Shown here piece by piece: positions 48,701 to 56,700 of a stretch of DNA of 64,000 nucleotides. A model generated the notes under the pieces. That model did not search any database. It was not told the origin of the DNA and saw nothing but the letters and a program-made list of their open reading frames with translations. The stretch comes from Nocardia colli (lineage in GTDB: Bacteria; Actinomycetota; Actinomycetes; Mycobacteriales; Mycobacteriaceae): positions 992,001 through 1,056,000 of the forward strand of contig NZ_VXLC01000001.1 in the NCBI RefSeq assembly GCF_008704205.1, given 5' to 3'. Made by a program: the position numbers and the translations under genes. How positions within the stretch are numbered: position 1 is the first letter of the stretch; the number at the start of each line of letters is the position of its first letter.

Positions 48701-49057
48701 GAAATCCAGGCCGTCGGCCAGCGCGTACAGCGACACGTAACCCAGCAGCAGCCACCAGGCGATCCGCTTGCGGCTGGCCAGCGCGCCCGCGAGCAGGCCG
48801 ATGATCAGCGCCCACATCAGGTTGGTGTCGGGCGCGTCGAAGTAGTAGTTGTCGATGTAGCGGCGCGGTACCTGGGTCAGGAAACGTAAGCCGGGCGAGA
48901 GGCTCCAGAGGAAACACGCCACCGCGAAAACCCCGAGCACCAGACCCGCGATATGCGGGACCTCTGCCAGCCGTCCATGCCCCCGATGGGGGACCGGTGG
49001 GGTCGGTCTGTCCGCGGGCGGTTCGATCAGGTGTTGCCGGGCTTGCGTGGTGGTCAC
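45737..49057 (-). CDS. lysX: LysX: lysyl-phosphatidylglycerol synthase fused to lysyl-tRNA synthetase
   Basis: The 1106-aa product (GTG 49057) has six or seven N-terminal membrane helices (about 20-240), a DUF2156-type lysyl-transferase domain (about 250-590; [18 protein letters not shown] start and [13 protein letters not shown]), an OB-fold tRNA-binding domain (about 640-760) and a class II synthetase domain. Motif 2 is [11 protein letters not shown] and motif 3 [12 protein letters not shown]. In mycobacteria LysX charges tRNA-Lys and moves lysine onto phosphatidylglycerol, giving resistance to cationic peptides. It is divergent from the S4 protein gene. Confidence 0.95.
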   Translation of the reverse strand: MTTTQARQHLIEPPADRPTPPVPHRGHGRLAEVPHIAGLVLGVFAVACFLWSLSPGLRFLTQVPRRYIDNYYFDAPDTNLMWALIIGLLAGALASRKRIAWWLLLGYVSLYALADGLDFADTGNIDALVAMIVHLAVMGVLIAAWREFYTKVRRGAGWKALGVLIGGLTVGCMLGWGLVELFPGSLPRGAQRPGWAIYRVTAAVLVDNEHFDGHPRPFVNFLLGLFGAIALLAAVIILLRSQRAANAMTGTDESAIRGLLERSDVEDSLGYFATRRDKAVVFAPSGKAAVTYRVELGVCLASGDPIGIREAWPQAIDAWLRLADQFGWAPAVMGASEIGATSYRRAGLSAIRLGDEAILDTRAFSLAGPEMKPVRQAANRLRKHGITVRIRRHRDIPADEFKQVIARADAWRDTETERGFSMALGRLGDPLDADCLLVEAVNGQDRVLGMLSLVPWGRTGVSLELMRRDPHGPNGVMELMISQLALNSEQQGITKVSLNFAVFRSVFEEGGRIGAGPVLRLWRGVLLFFSRWWQLEALYRSNVKYQPHWVPRFFLFEERRQLPRVAVASALAEGFLPRFGKEPDTITHTGMHSAVPATMTGLHADGSPPEPGPVEGTEQLPRRPEQVRVRMDKLDRLTASGVEAYPVAYPPTHTVAGARQSPRGTTVRVCGRLLRIRDYGGVIFAVVRDWTDDIQLVIDRDRVGAERSAEFTDFFDLGDLIEVSGQIGSSRRGELSLLAADWRMLGKCLHPLPDKWKGLSDPEAKVRQRYVDMAINQETREVLAKRSAVVRSLRDSLNAWGYLEVETPILQQVHGGANATPFLTHINAYDLDLYLRIAPELYLKRLCVGGMEKVFEIGRTFRNEGVDFSHNPEFTILEAYEAHSDYERMMHVCRQLIQDAALAANGAMVALRPQSDGSYEPVDISGEWAVKTVHGAVSEAIGAEVTPQTGLEQLRELCDKAEVPYQHGWDAGQVVLEMYEHLVESRTEEPTFYIDFPTSVSPLTRAHRSIEGVTERWDLVAWGVELGTAYSELTDPVEQRRRLTEQSLLAANGDPEAMELDEDFLQALEHAMPPTGGLGMGVDRVVMLITGRSIRETLPFPLVKPR

Positions 49058-49200
49058 TGAACCAGTGTGTACGGTGCCGCCGTCGCGGTGCTCGAAGACC
49101 TCCCGGGCATGTCGGTTATCGGCGCGTCGCACACGCGTGTCAGCGACCCGCCCGGGGGCTGGCGTTTACCGATTCCCGAGGCCAGGTAAGGATGTAGCTC

Positions 49201-49419
49201 ATGGCAGAACCAGTCGACGTACCGATCGATGACGAAGGCATTCGGCTCGGTCAGTTCCTGAAATTGGCCAATCTGATCGAATCCGGCTCGGAGGCGAAGA
49301 CGGTGATCGCCTCCGGCCTGGTGCGGGTGAACGACGAGGTGGAACTGCGGCGCGGGCGGCAGTTGCAGATCGGCGACGTCGTCACCCTCGCCGGACATCA
49401 GGCGAGGGTGTCCGTCTGA
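49201..49419 (+). CDS. Small S4-domain RNA-binding protein
   Basis: The 72-aa product is one S4 domain of the YbcJ type: IRLGQFLKLANLIESGSEAKTVIASGLVRVNDEVELRRG (given in pieces elsewhere), with the alpha-L RNA-binding motif and GDVVTL near the end. Length is normal for YbcJ-like proteins. Divergent from lysX and convergent with rraA. Confidence 0.85.
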   Translation: MAEPVDVPIDDEGIRLGQFLKLANLIESGSEAKTVIASGLVRVNDEVELRRGRQLQIGDVVTLAGHQARVSV

Positions 49420-49429
49420 CCTGGTTGTT

Positions 49430-49921
49430 TCAGTCTTCGGCGCGGACCACGACGCCGTCGTGGTCGCTGTAGAGCACGTCGCCGGGCACGAAGGTGACGC
49501 CGCCGAATTCGACCGGGACGTCGCGGTCGCCGCTGCCGGTCTGGGTGCTCTTGCGCGGGTTGGTGCCCAGCGCCTTGATGCCGATGTCGAGGGTGCGCAG
49601 GATCGCCGAGTCGCGCACCGCGCCGTTGATGATCACGCCGGCCCAGCCGTTGTCCACGCCGCGCCCGGCGATGATGTCGCCGACCAGCGCGGTGTGCACG
49701 CTCGCGTCGCCGTCCACGACCAGCACCTTGCCCCGGCCCGGTTCGCCGAGCGTCTGCTTGACCAGCAGGTTGTCCTGGAAGCAGCGGATGGTGGTGATCC
49801 GGCCGGAGAAGGCCGCGCGGCCACCGAACTGGATGAACTGCGTGTCGCAGCTGCGGATCTCGGGGCCGATCTCGTCGGCCAGGTCGGCAGTAGCCACAAC
49901 GTCATTCTGCGATTCGGTCAC
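49430..49921 (-). CDS. rraA: RraA-family protein
   Basis: The 163-aa product contains [39 protein letters not shown] and [17 protein letters not shown], the conserved core of RraA. In E. coli RraA inhibits RNase E; many actinobacterial members have 4-hydroxy-4-methyl-2-oxoglutarate aldolase-like sites, and the GD/R-D residues used for metal and pyruvate binding are visible here. The annotated regulator role should be taken with care. It ends 10 nt from the convergent S4 gene. Confidence 0.88.
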   Translation of the reverse strand: MTESQNDVVATADLADEIGPEIRSCDTQFIQFGGRAAFSGRITTIRCFQDNLLVKQTLGEPGRGKVLVVDGDASVHTALVGDIIAGRGVDNGWAGVIINGAVRDSAILRTLDIGIKALGTNPRKSTQTGSGDRDVPVEFGGVTFVPGDVLYSDHDGVVVRAED

Positions 49922-50007
49922 CAGCTCAGCTTAGGGGTGGCCGAGCGGGACTTCCGGAAGGGCCGCTCTTGCTGTGACATCGATCGCTATAGGTATGCCG
50001 AGCGCCG

Positions 50008-50373
50008 CTAACGGTGCCCGTAGTGCAGTTCGTACATCTCCCGATCGTGCTCGGAGAACTTGGCGCGGTCGACCAGATCGGGGTTCAGCCCGTGCTGGAC
50101 GAGACGGTAGCGGCGCCAGACATAGCTGAGCGCCACGGTGAAGATGACCATCGGGACGATCATCATCACGATCAAACCGAGCTTGAGCGGCATCGGCCCC
50201 GGAAAGAGCAGGACCAGCGCGAAGAACGGAATGACGGGCCCGAGAAACCGGACGAGATAGCGTTCCATGGCCCCGTGTCCGACGAGGTCGCGGATGACCC
50301 ACTCGTGCAGCTCCTCGGGGAGCTCGCGGCCCAGATCGTAAGCGATCCGCTGCCGAAATGTGGGATTGTTCAT
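50008..50373 (-). CDS. DUF5313-like small membrane protein, copy 1
   Basis: The 121-aa product starts FRQRIAYDLGRELPEELHEWVIRDLVGHGA, has two hydrophobic helices (VIPFFALVLLFPGPMPLKLG and MIVPMVIFTVALSYVW) and ends in a charged helix. It is clearly a paralogue of the next gene. The family is restricted to actinobacteria and has no known function. Confidence 0.75.
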   Translation of the reverse strand: MNNPTFRQRIAYDLGRELPEELHEWVIRDLVGHGAMERYLVRFLGPVIPFFALVLLFPGPMPLKLGLIVMMIVPMVIFTVALSYVWRRYRLVQHGLNPDLVDRAKFSEHDREMYELHYGHR

Positions 50374-50423
50374 ACCTCGAGGCTATGCCTGTAGCGTCGG
50401 TCACCGCTAGGTTGCTGGGCGGA

Positions 50424-50798
50424 TCAACCTCGGCCGTGCCTGCGCTCGTAGGCCAGGCGTTCCGGCTCGGCCCGGCGGCGCGCGTCCGCGTCCGCCAGCG
50501 CGGGGTCGAGACCGTGCTTGATCAGCCGGTGCCGCCGGTACACATACATCAACGCCACGGTGAAATAGATCAGCGGCAGATACAGCAGCGCCATCATCGC
50601 CAGGCCCATCCACAACGGGCCCGGCAGCAGCAGGAACAGCATCAGCACCGGGATCAGCGGCACCAGGATGCGCAGCAGATAACGCCGCGTCGCGCCGGGA
50701 CCCACCAGATCTTCGCGCACCCAGTCGGTCATCGACGCGGGCAGCGGGCGCCCGAGGATGTAACCGATGCGTTGGAAGAACGACGGCGTAGCGCTCAT
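50424..50798 (-). CDS. DUF5313-like small membrane protein, copy 2
   Basis: The 124-aa product matches copy 1 in the order FFQRIGYILGRPLP, DWVREDLVGPGATRRYLLR, two helices and YRRHRLIKHGLDPALAD. ATG 50798 is the likely start. Tandem arrangement with copy 1, 50 nt apart, points to a local duplication. Confidence 0.75.
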   Translation of the reverse strand: MSATPSFFQRIGYILGRPLPASMTDWVREDLVGPGATRRYLLRILVPLIPVLMLFLLLPGPLWMGLAMMALLYLPLIYFTVALMYVYRRHRLIKHGLDPALADADARRRAEPERLAYERRHGRG

Positions 50799-50878
50799 GC
50801 CCGCATCCGCTTCGCCGGGCGCGGTGGCCCGGCTCGCTCGCACTCACTCATGGGATCCAGCATCCCGCATGGCCCGAA

Positions 50879-51358
50879 TCAGTGAACGGACTCATCCGAT
50901 TCGGCGGCCCGGTCCTGATGGAACGCCGTGATCTGCGTGATCAGATTGTGCGTGGTGTGCTGCACCGCGATCTTCACGAACGGCTCGATGGTCTTGCCGA
51001 GCGCGCGCCCGGCCAGCCCGCCGCCGACCCGGAAGTCGACGATCGCGTCGACGGTGCACTGCCCCGCGCCCTTTGGATGGAACAGGAAGGTCGACTCGAC
51101 CTCGAAGCCCTTGATCGACTTCACCGCGATGAGGGCGTTCTCCGCCCAGCGCACGACCTCGATGCGGGACTTGAGCGAGGCGGGCCCCAGCTTGATGTGC
51201 CCGTCGAAGGTGGCGCCGACGCCGACCGTCTGCGCGCCGACCGGGGTGAAGGACTGGATGCCGTAGAGGAAGCGCGGCAGGTTCTGGTAGTCGTTCACGT
51301 AGGCGAACGCGGACTCCGCCGACGCGGCACAGTCCTCGACGATCTTCACTTCGGTCAT
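50879..51358 (-). CDS. SRPBCC/START-like protein
   Basis: The 159-aa product starts MTEVKIVEDCAASAESAFAYVNDYQNLPRF, a typical SRPBCC opening, and continues with TVGVGATFDGHIKLG and VDAIVDFRVGGGLAGRAL. This fold binds hydrophobic ligands or makes up polyketide cyclase-like proteins. No catalytic residue is evident. It follows copD on the same strand after 51 nt. Confidence 0.8.
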   Translation of the reverse strand: MTEVKIVEDCAASAESAFAYVNDYQNLPRFLYGIQSFTPVGAQTVGVGATFDGHIKLGPASLKSRIEVVRWAENALIAVKSIKGFEVESTFLFHPKGAGQCTVDAIVDFRVGGGLAGRALGKTIEPFVKIAVQHTTHNLITQITAFHQDRAAESDESVH

Positions 51359-51409
51359 GGGAAAACAGTAACTGGTTTCGATCTAGGTCGCCGGGCCCGT
51401 GCGCGGGGG

Positions 51410-52369
51410 TCAGGCGGTGACCGCGAGGGTCGCGGCCAGGCCGAAGGCCAGCGCCATCACCACGACCTCGAGGGTCGCGCGGCGCAGCGAGGCCTCGGCG
51501 GTCATCCGGTGATCGGCGGCCCGATGCACCCAGCTGCGCCGCCACCACCAGCCCAGCGCCAGTAGACCAACCAGCACAACGGTTTTCGCGAGCAGGATGC
51601 GCCCGTACCCGGTCGTGACGAACGGCGTGATCCCGCCGACCCGCACCAGCCCGTTCAGCAGCCCGGTCACCCCCACCGCCGCGACCAGCGGCAACGCCAT
51701 CGCCGAATACCGCGGCAGCACCACCGCCCACTCGCCGCGGGTCCGCACCACCAGCGCGAGCGCGACCAGCAGCCCGAACCAGGCCGCCGCCGCCAGCGCG
51801 TGCACCGCGGCGAGCACCGACCCGAACGTCTGCTGGGACATGTGCCCGGTGATCGGCCGCAGCGCCAGCGCCACCGCCGCGAACACCAGCACCAGATCGG
51901 CGGACGCGATATCTGCCCGCCGGAAGGCCACCGCCGAATACACCGCGACCGCGCCGACGCCCACCAGAATGGCGATGCCGATCTGCCCGCCGCTGAGATT
52001 CACCAGGAACGTGCCGAACTCCCCGGCCTCGAGCCTGCCCACCGGCACGCCGACCACCTCGGCCGCCTCGAACACCAGCACCGCGAACTCGGTGCCGCAC
52101 CAGAATCCGGCCAGCACCGCGAGCAACCGCCACGGCGGCGTCAGGCGCGCGTGCAGCCGGGGCAGCGCGGCCAGCCCGAGCACCGTCGCGCCGGCACCGT
52201 CGGCGAGCACCCGGACGGTCGCCGCGGCGGCGAACCCCGCGGGCAGGGTCAACGCCCAGGCGATGACGACGCCGAGCAGCCCGGCCGGGACGACCAGCAG
52301 CACCGGCCACGGCGCGCGAGCGGTACCCCGCCGCGCGCCGCCCCGGCCGCCGATCGTCCTGCCCGTCAC
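51410..52369 (-). CDS. copD: CopD-family copper resistance membrane protein
   Basis: The 319-aa product starts at GTG 52369, overlapping the copC stop (GTGA). It has eight or so helices with the conserved PITGHMSQQTFGSVLAAVHALAAAAWFGLL region, which carries the His/Met residues thought to bind copper. CopD imports copper with CopC in bacteria that have both. The overlap with copC indicates coupled expression. Confidence 0.87.
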   Translation of the reverse strand: MTGRTIGGRGGARRGTARAPWPVLLVVPAGLLGVVIAWALTLPAGFAAAATVRVLADGAGATVLGLAALPRLHARLTPPWRLLAVLAGFWCGTEFAVLVFEAAEVVGVPVGRLEAGEFGTFLVNLSGGQIGIAILVGVGAVAVYSAVAFRRADIASADLVLVFAAVALALRPITGHMSQQTFGSVLAAVHALAAAAWFGLLVALALVVRTRGEWAVVLPRYSAMALPLVAAVGVTGLLNGLVRVGGITPFVTTGYGRILLAKTVVLVGLLALGWWWRRSWVHRAADHRMTAEASLRRATLEVVVMALAFGLAATLAVTA

Positions 52370-52911
52370 TGCTGCTTCGGTTTCCGGCTCCTGCCGCCGA
52401 ACAGCGCGAACGCCAGGCCGCCGCCGAAGAGCACCACGGCGCCGACGATGAAGACCCACAGCGGAATTCCGCCGGAGCCGTCGCTGTCCGAGCTGCCGCC
52501 GTTGGCGTTGGGCTTCTCGCCGGGCACGCCGTTGCCCGCCTTGCTGAGCGTGAAATGCCGCTTGCCGCTGACCGGATGGCCGTCGGCCGAGGTCACCCGG
52601 TAGGCCACCGTGTACTCGCCGACCGGGCCGAGCTCGCCCACCTCGACGCTGACCGTGTTGCCGTCCACCGTCGGCGCGCCCTTCGACCACAGGCTGCCGT
52701 CCGGCCCGACCACGGTGAGCGCCGGGAAGCTGGGCTGCAACGCCTCGTTGAAGGTGATGCTGGCCCGGGCCGGTCCCGCGTCGACGGTCGCGCCGTCGTC
52801 CGGCACGCTGGCCGTCGGCGCGGAATGCGCGGCGGCGGTTCCCGTTGCGGCAACCCCGAATCCGAGCAGGAACACCCCCGCGACGAGCGCGGTGAGTAGT
52901 CGCCGGATCAC
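52366..52911 (-). CDS. copC: CopC-like periplasmic copper-binding protein
   Basis: The 181-aa precursor (GTG 52911) has a signal peptide ending TAAAHSAP. The mature N-terminal His and the SADGHPVSGKRHF segment are the usual Cu(II)-binding residues of CopC. A Gly/Ser linker and a C-terminal helix (IPLWVFIVGAVVLFGGGLAF) anchor it to the membrane. Start and stop overlap ycnI and copD by 4 nt each. Confidence 0.9.
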   Translation of the reverse strand: MIRRLLTALVAGVFLLGFGVAATGTAAAHSAPTASVPDDGATVDAGPARASITFNEALQPSFPALTVVGPDGSLWSKGAPTVDGNTVSVEVGELGPVGEYTVAYRVTSADGHPVSGKRHFTLSKAGNGVPGEKPNANGGSSDSDGSGGIPLWVFIVGAVVLFGGGLAFALFGGRSRKPKQQ

Positions 52912-53561
52912 GACTGCCGCGCCCGGATCACGTTGCCGAGCCCGAGCGCGACGCCGAGCAGGCCGAGGGCCAGGCCGATGCCGCCGAGCCAGCGGGCGGT
53001 GTTGTCGGTGTCGTCGGCCGACGAGCTCGCGGCCGGGGCGGCGGACCCGTGGTCGAGGCCGGCCTTGCCCTTGGCCAGGGTCAGCGACGGGGCCGGATGT
53101 TCGGGCTCGGCGCCGTCGGCGCCCGCGGGCTGATTCCAGTCGACCACCTTGCCGTCGCTGTAGGTCTGCTTGGCCGGGAAGCTGACCGTCTCCTGGCTGG
53201 GCAGCGGGCCGAGCGCGATGGCGAAGCGCTGGAACTGGCCGGGGCCGACGCCGGCGTTGCCCGGCTCGGCGGTCCAGGTGATCGCGGTGATCTCCGCCTT
53301 GTCGTTCTTCTCGATCTTCGCCGACCAGCCCGGGATCGGTTCGGTGCGTGCGCTTTTCAGGTTGGGCAGGGCGACGGTGAGCGCGGTGGTGCTCGCCGTG
53401 TCGGATTCGGTGGGCACCCGCAGGGTGATCACGCCGTACTTGCCCTGCTGGGCGCCCGGCGCGTCGACGGTGACGTGTGCCGAGGCGGTGCCTGCGGCGA
53501 GGAACGCGAGGGTGGCGGCGGCCACGGCCGTGCCGGTGGCGCGCGAAATGGAACGGTGCAT
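52908..53561 (-). CDS. YcnI-like secreted copper-binding protein (DUF1775)
   Basis: The 217-aa precursor starts MHRSISRATGTAVAAATLAF and is cleaved at TASAHVTVDAP. The mature N-terminal His and the later Trp in VVDWNQP match the copper site described for YcnI/DUF1775. A C-terminal helix (WLGGIGLALGLLGVALGLG) anchors it. It is the first gene of the ycnI-copC-copD set. Confidence 0.88.
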   Translation of the reverse strand: MHRSISRATGTAVAAATLAFLAAGTASAHVTVDAPGAQQGKYGVITLRVPTESDTASTTALTVALPNLKSARTEPIPGWSAKIEKNDKAEITAITWTAEPGNAGVGPGQFQRFAIALGPLPSQETVSFPAKQTYSDGKVVDWNQPAGADGAEPEHPAPSLTLAKGKAGLDHGSAAPAASSSADDTDNTARWLGGIGLALGLLGVALGLGNVIRARQS

Positions 53562-53602
53562 GAGGGAAAGGCTCTCTGTCCGAAGGGGAGTGGTGCGGCG
53601 GG

Positions 53603-54121
53603 TCAGGCCGGTACCGGCGGCGCGCGCGGGCCGCTCGCGCCCTTCGGCGGGCAGAGGTAGTGCGGGAGACCGGGATCGGACCAGTGCGCCGGTCCGGCGA
53701 TCCGCGGCGGAGGCGGCTTGGCCAGCACCGCGCGGACCGCGCCGGAGGCCACCGCGTAGAGCCGTTCGGCGATCGAGACGATCGCGGCGCAGCCGAGCGC
53801 GGCCCCCGCGTGCGTGACCAGCATCCATCCGGTTGGCAGCGGATTCGTTGTGGCAGCGGGATGTTCGTGCCCGAGCAGGCCGGAGAGCACGACATGGCTC
53901 GCCACCTGTCCGAGCAGCAGCAGCCCGAGCATCGAACCACGGCCGCCGGCAAGCACATTCGCGGCGCAGCCGGCCAGCGCGGCGACGAGCAGCACCAGCG
54001 TCAGCTCCGCCGAACCGGGGAAACCACCGCCCGCGCCGCCGTGCGCGGCGACGGCGAGCGCCCCCACCAGCACGCCGACCAGACCACCACGCAGGTAGCC
54101 GGTATGCGGTGACGGGGGCAT
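53603..54121 (-). CDS. Membrane protein upstream of the copper cluster
   Basis: The 172-aa product has four or five hydrophobic helices (YLRGGLVGVLVGALAVAAHGG, LTLVLLVAALAGCAANVLAGG, LGLLLLGQVASHVVLSGLLGHEH). The HEHP and nearby His are candidate metal ligands. It precedes ycnI by 41 nt, so it may belong to the same transcript. No named family. Confidence 0.7.
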   Translation of the reverse strand: MPPSPHTGYLRGGLVGVLVGALAVAAHGGAGGGFPGSAELTLVLLVAALAGCAANVLAGGRGSMLGLLLLGQVASHVVLSGLLGHEHPAATTNPLPTGWMLVTHAGAALGCAAIVSIAERLYAVASGAVRAVLAKPPPPRIAGPAHWSDPGLPHYLCPPKGASGPRAPPVPA

Positions 54122-54132
54122 CGCGGGGAAGG

Positions 54133-54777
54133 TCAGCGCACGCCGAGCTGGGCGAGCACGTCCGCTTCGACTCCGGACAGTTCCTCGCCGATCGAGGCGT
54201 GCACGGCCCGGCGGCGCGGCGCGGGCATCTGCTCGGCGGTCTGCACCGCGGCGGCCAGGCTGTCCAGCCGGGACTGGGTGGCCGCGACGAACTTCTGCGT
54301 GTCGCCCTTGTCCTTGCCGCCCTGCGCGGCGACCTTGTTCAGCGCCGCTTCGGTGTTCACGATCCGGGCCTGCAACTTCGCGCCGTGCCCGCCGAAGTCG
54401 CCGAGCTGCTCGATGCCGATGCCGAGCTGCTGGGCCTTGCGCGTGTCCAGCTGCGCGCGCAGGAACGTCGCGGCGCGATAGGCCAGCGGCGCGAGCACCG
54501 GAATCAGCACCCGGGCCACGCCAAGGTACTTCTTCATCTGACTCGCGCTGAACAGCTCACGCTCGGCCTTGGCGGCCAGCTTCAGCGAGGCCTTCTCCTC
54601 CGCCTGCAGCGCCGAGATCTGCGCCTTGGCCACCTTGCGCTGGGTACGGGCCTCCGCGCGGCGGGCCTTGCGGTCGTTCTTCGCGACCAGCTTGGCTTCC
54701 AAACCGGCCTTGTGCTTGAGAGCTTTCGCCTCGGCCCTGCGGCTCGGGCGCCGCTTGCGCTTCGTGAACAACCCCAT
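54133..54777 (-). CDS. DUF6474-like coiled-coil protein
   Basis: The 214-aa product starts MGLFTKRKRRPSRRAEAKALKHKAG, very basic, then a long coiled-coil (AEARTQRKVAKAQISALQAEEKASLKL, in pieces), a hydrophobic segment (GVARVLIPVLAPLAYRAATFL) and a second helical half. Actinobacterial homologues have no known function; a membrane-associated structural role is a guess. ATG 54807 is an alternative start. Confidence 0.7.
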   Translation of the reverse strand: MGLFTKRKRRPSRRAEAKALKHKAGLEAKLVAKNDRKARRAEARTQRKVAKAQISALQAEEKASLKLAAKAERELFSASQMKKYLGVARVLIPVLAPLAYRAATFLRAQLDTRKAQQLGIGIEQLGDFGGHGAKLQARIVNTEAALNKVAAQGGKDKGDTQKFVAATQSRLDSLAAAVQTAEQMPAPRRRAVHASIGEELSGVEADVLAQLGVR

Positions 54778-55008
54778 CGAAGGCCCTCCGTCATGCTGGT
54801 TTGCCATGGCAGTACGACGCCGGGGAAAGCCCGTCCGCCCATGTCACACGGTTTGCCTTTTACCCTAACGGGTAGGCGTCGCCGATCGCGTGGCTGCTCG
54901 CCGAAGTCGCACTGTGGTGGTCACGAGAGCGGGCGCCGTCCGGTTCGAACCACGGCTGTGCCCACGGGGTTCGTGGGTTTGTCGGGGGTAGGGACCATAC
55001 TGCATAGC

Positions 55009-56700
55009 GTGGAATCGGGCATCGGTGACCGAGAAGGTCGCAAGCACAACGGCACGGCCGTCGAACGGCCGGCCGGCGGTGCGGGCGCGCCGACCCCGTT
55101 CATCGATGCCAGGGCGCTGATCGGTTGCCGGCATCGGCTGCATCTGGACGCGGTACATCCCGGGGCGCTGCAAGGGGTTACCGAGGATCCGGGGGTGCGG
55201 CAGCGCCGGGAGGCGGCGACGGCGCACCGGCTGCGTGTGCGCGACGCGCTGATCGAGGCGGACCCGGCCGGCTGGGTGGTGATCGACCCCACGCTGCGCG
55301 CGTCCGAGCGGGCCGCGGCCACGATGGCGGCGTGCGCGGAAGGCGTGCGGCACATCTGGGGCGGGCTGCTGCCGCAGGAGCCGGAGACCGGCCGGCGCGG
55401 CGGCTCGGAGATCCTGCTGCGCGATCTCGATCGCGGCGGGTACATCCCGGTGATCGTGGTGAACCACAAGGTGACCGACCCGCGCCATCCCGAACCCGCC
55501 GACTTCCACCCGACCACCACCGACCCGTATCACTGGAATCCGCGCCCGGACCGGCATCGCAAGCTGCGTCAGCAGCCGCGTGACCAGCAGCGGCTCGCGC
55601 ACCTGTACCGCATGCTGCAACGCCACGGCATGGCCAGCCCCGCCCTGGTCGGCGGCGTGATCGGCTACCACTTCGACTGCATCCTGGTGCACGACCTCGG
55701 CCCGGTGCTGGCCGACTACGACCAGCGCTATGCCGACCGGGTCGCGGTGGTGCGCGGCGAATTGCCGACCGTGCCGTCGAAGGTGCCCGAGTGCCGGCAG
55801 TGCCCGTGGTGGACCCGCGGCATCGAGGGACCCAGCTGCGAAGGCTGGCTGGTCGAGCATCGCGATGTCAGCCTGGTCGCGCCCGGTTCCCGCGCCGAGG
55901 TGCTGCGCAGGCACGGCGTGCAGACCATCGACGACCTGGCCGAGTGGGCGGGCGACGACCCCGACGACTGGCAGCACGGCCCGTTCGACGAGGCCGTGGT
56001 CACCGCCCGGGCCTGGATCGCGGGCGCGCCGCTGGTCCGCCGGGTCGAGCAGGTCCGGGTGCAGCGGGCCGACGTCGAGGTGGATGTCGACCTGGAGAGC
56101 TTCCAGGAATACGGCGCCTACCTGTGGGGCACCCTGCTCGACGGCGTCTACCGCCCGTTCGTCACCTGGGATCCGCTGCCCACCGAGGACGAGGGCCGCT
56201 CGTTCGGCGAGTTCTGGACCTGGTTGATGACCATCCGCGCGGACGCCGCGCTGAACGGCAAAACCTTTGCCGCCTACTGCTATTCGCGCACCGCCGAGGA
56301 CAAGTGGCTCTACGAGTCGGCCCGCCGCTTCGCCGGACGGCCCGGGGTGCCGACGGTCGACCAGGTGCGCGCGTTCGTCGACGGCCCGGAGTGGGTGGAC
56401 ATGTTCCAGGCCGTCTCCGACCAGTTCATCTGCCCGAACGGCAAGGGCCTGAAGAAGATCGCCCCGGTCGCGGGCTTCGCCTGGCGCGACGCCGAGGCGG
56501 GCGGCGAGGCATCGATGAGCTGGTACCGGCTGGCCGTCGGCTACGAGGGCGAGCCGGACATGTCCCAGCGCACCCGGTTGTTCGAGTACAACGAGGACGA
56601 CGTGCGGGCCACCCAGGTGCTGCGCGACTGGATGTCGGACCGGGCAGACCTCGAGGTTCCTGGCCTCGAGGATTTCGGGCGTCGTACTATCGCGTCGTGA
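55009..56700 (+). CDS. RecB-like/RNase H-fold nuclease of the TM0106 type
   Basis: The 563-aa product starts at GTG 55009. The N-terminal half resembles a RecB-like PD-(D/E)XK module with late Cys (CRQCPWW) and the segment GGYIPVIVVNHKV. The C-terminal half has DVDLESFQEYGAYLWG, the Asp-x-Glu of a DEDD exonuclease, and GEASMSWYRLAV. A -10-like CATACT at 54995-55000 lies only 8 nt before the GTG, so the mRNA may be leaderless. The stop overlaps the htpG start by 4 nt. DNA repair or RNA processing is the likely role. Confidence 0.78.
   Translation: MESGIGDREGRKHNGTAVERPAGGAGAPTPFIDARALIGCRHRLHLDAVHPGALQGVTEDPGVRQRREAATAHRLRVRDALIEADPAGWVVIDPTLRASERAAATMAACAEGVRHIWGGLLPQEPETGRRGGSEILLRDLDRGGYIPVIVVNHKVTDPRHPEPADFHPTTTDPYHWNPRPDRHRKLRQQPRDQQRLAHLYRMLQRHGMASPALVGGVIGYHFDCILVHDLGPVLADYDQRYADRVAVVRGELPTVPSKVPECRQCPWWTRGIEGPSCEGWLVEHRDVSLVAPGSRAEVLRRHGVQTIDDLAEWAGDDPDDWQHGPFDEAVVTARAWIAGAPLVRRVEQVRVQRADVEVDVDLESFQEYGAYLWGTLLDGVYRPFVTWDPLPTEDEGRSFGEFWTWLMTIRADAALNGKTFAAYCYSRTAEDKWLYESARRFAGRPGVPTVDQVRAFVDGPEWVDMFQAVSDQFICPNGKGLKKIAPVAGFAWRDAEAGGEASMSWYRLAVGYEGEPDMSQRTRLFEYNEDDVRATQVLRDWMSDRADLEVPGLEDFGRRTIAS

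Noticed and set aside
45437..48889. 1150-codon plus-strand open frame
   Set aside because: Antisense to lysX, no recognisable domain.
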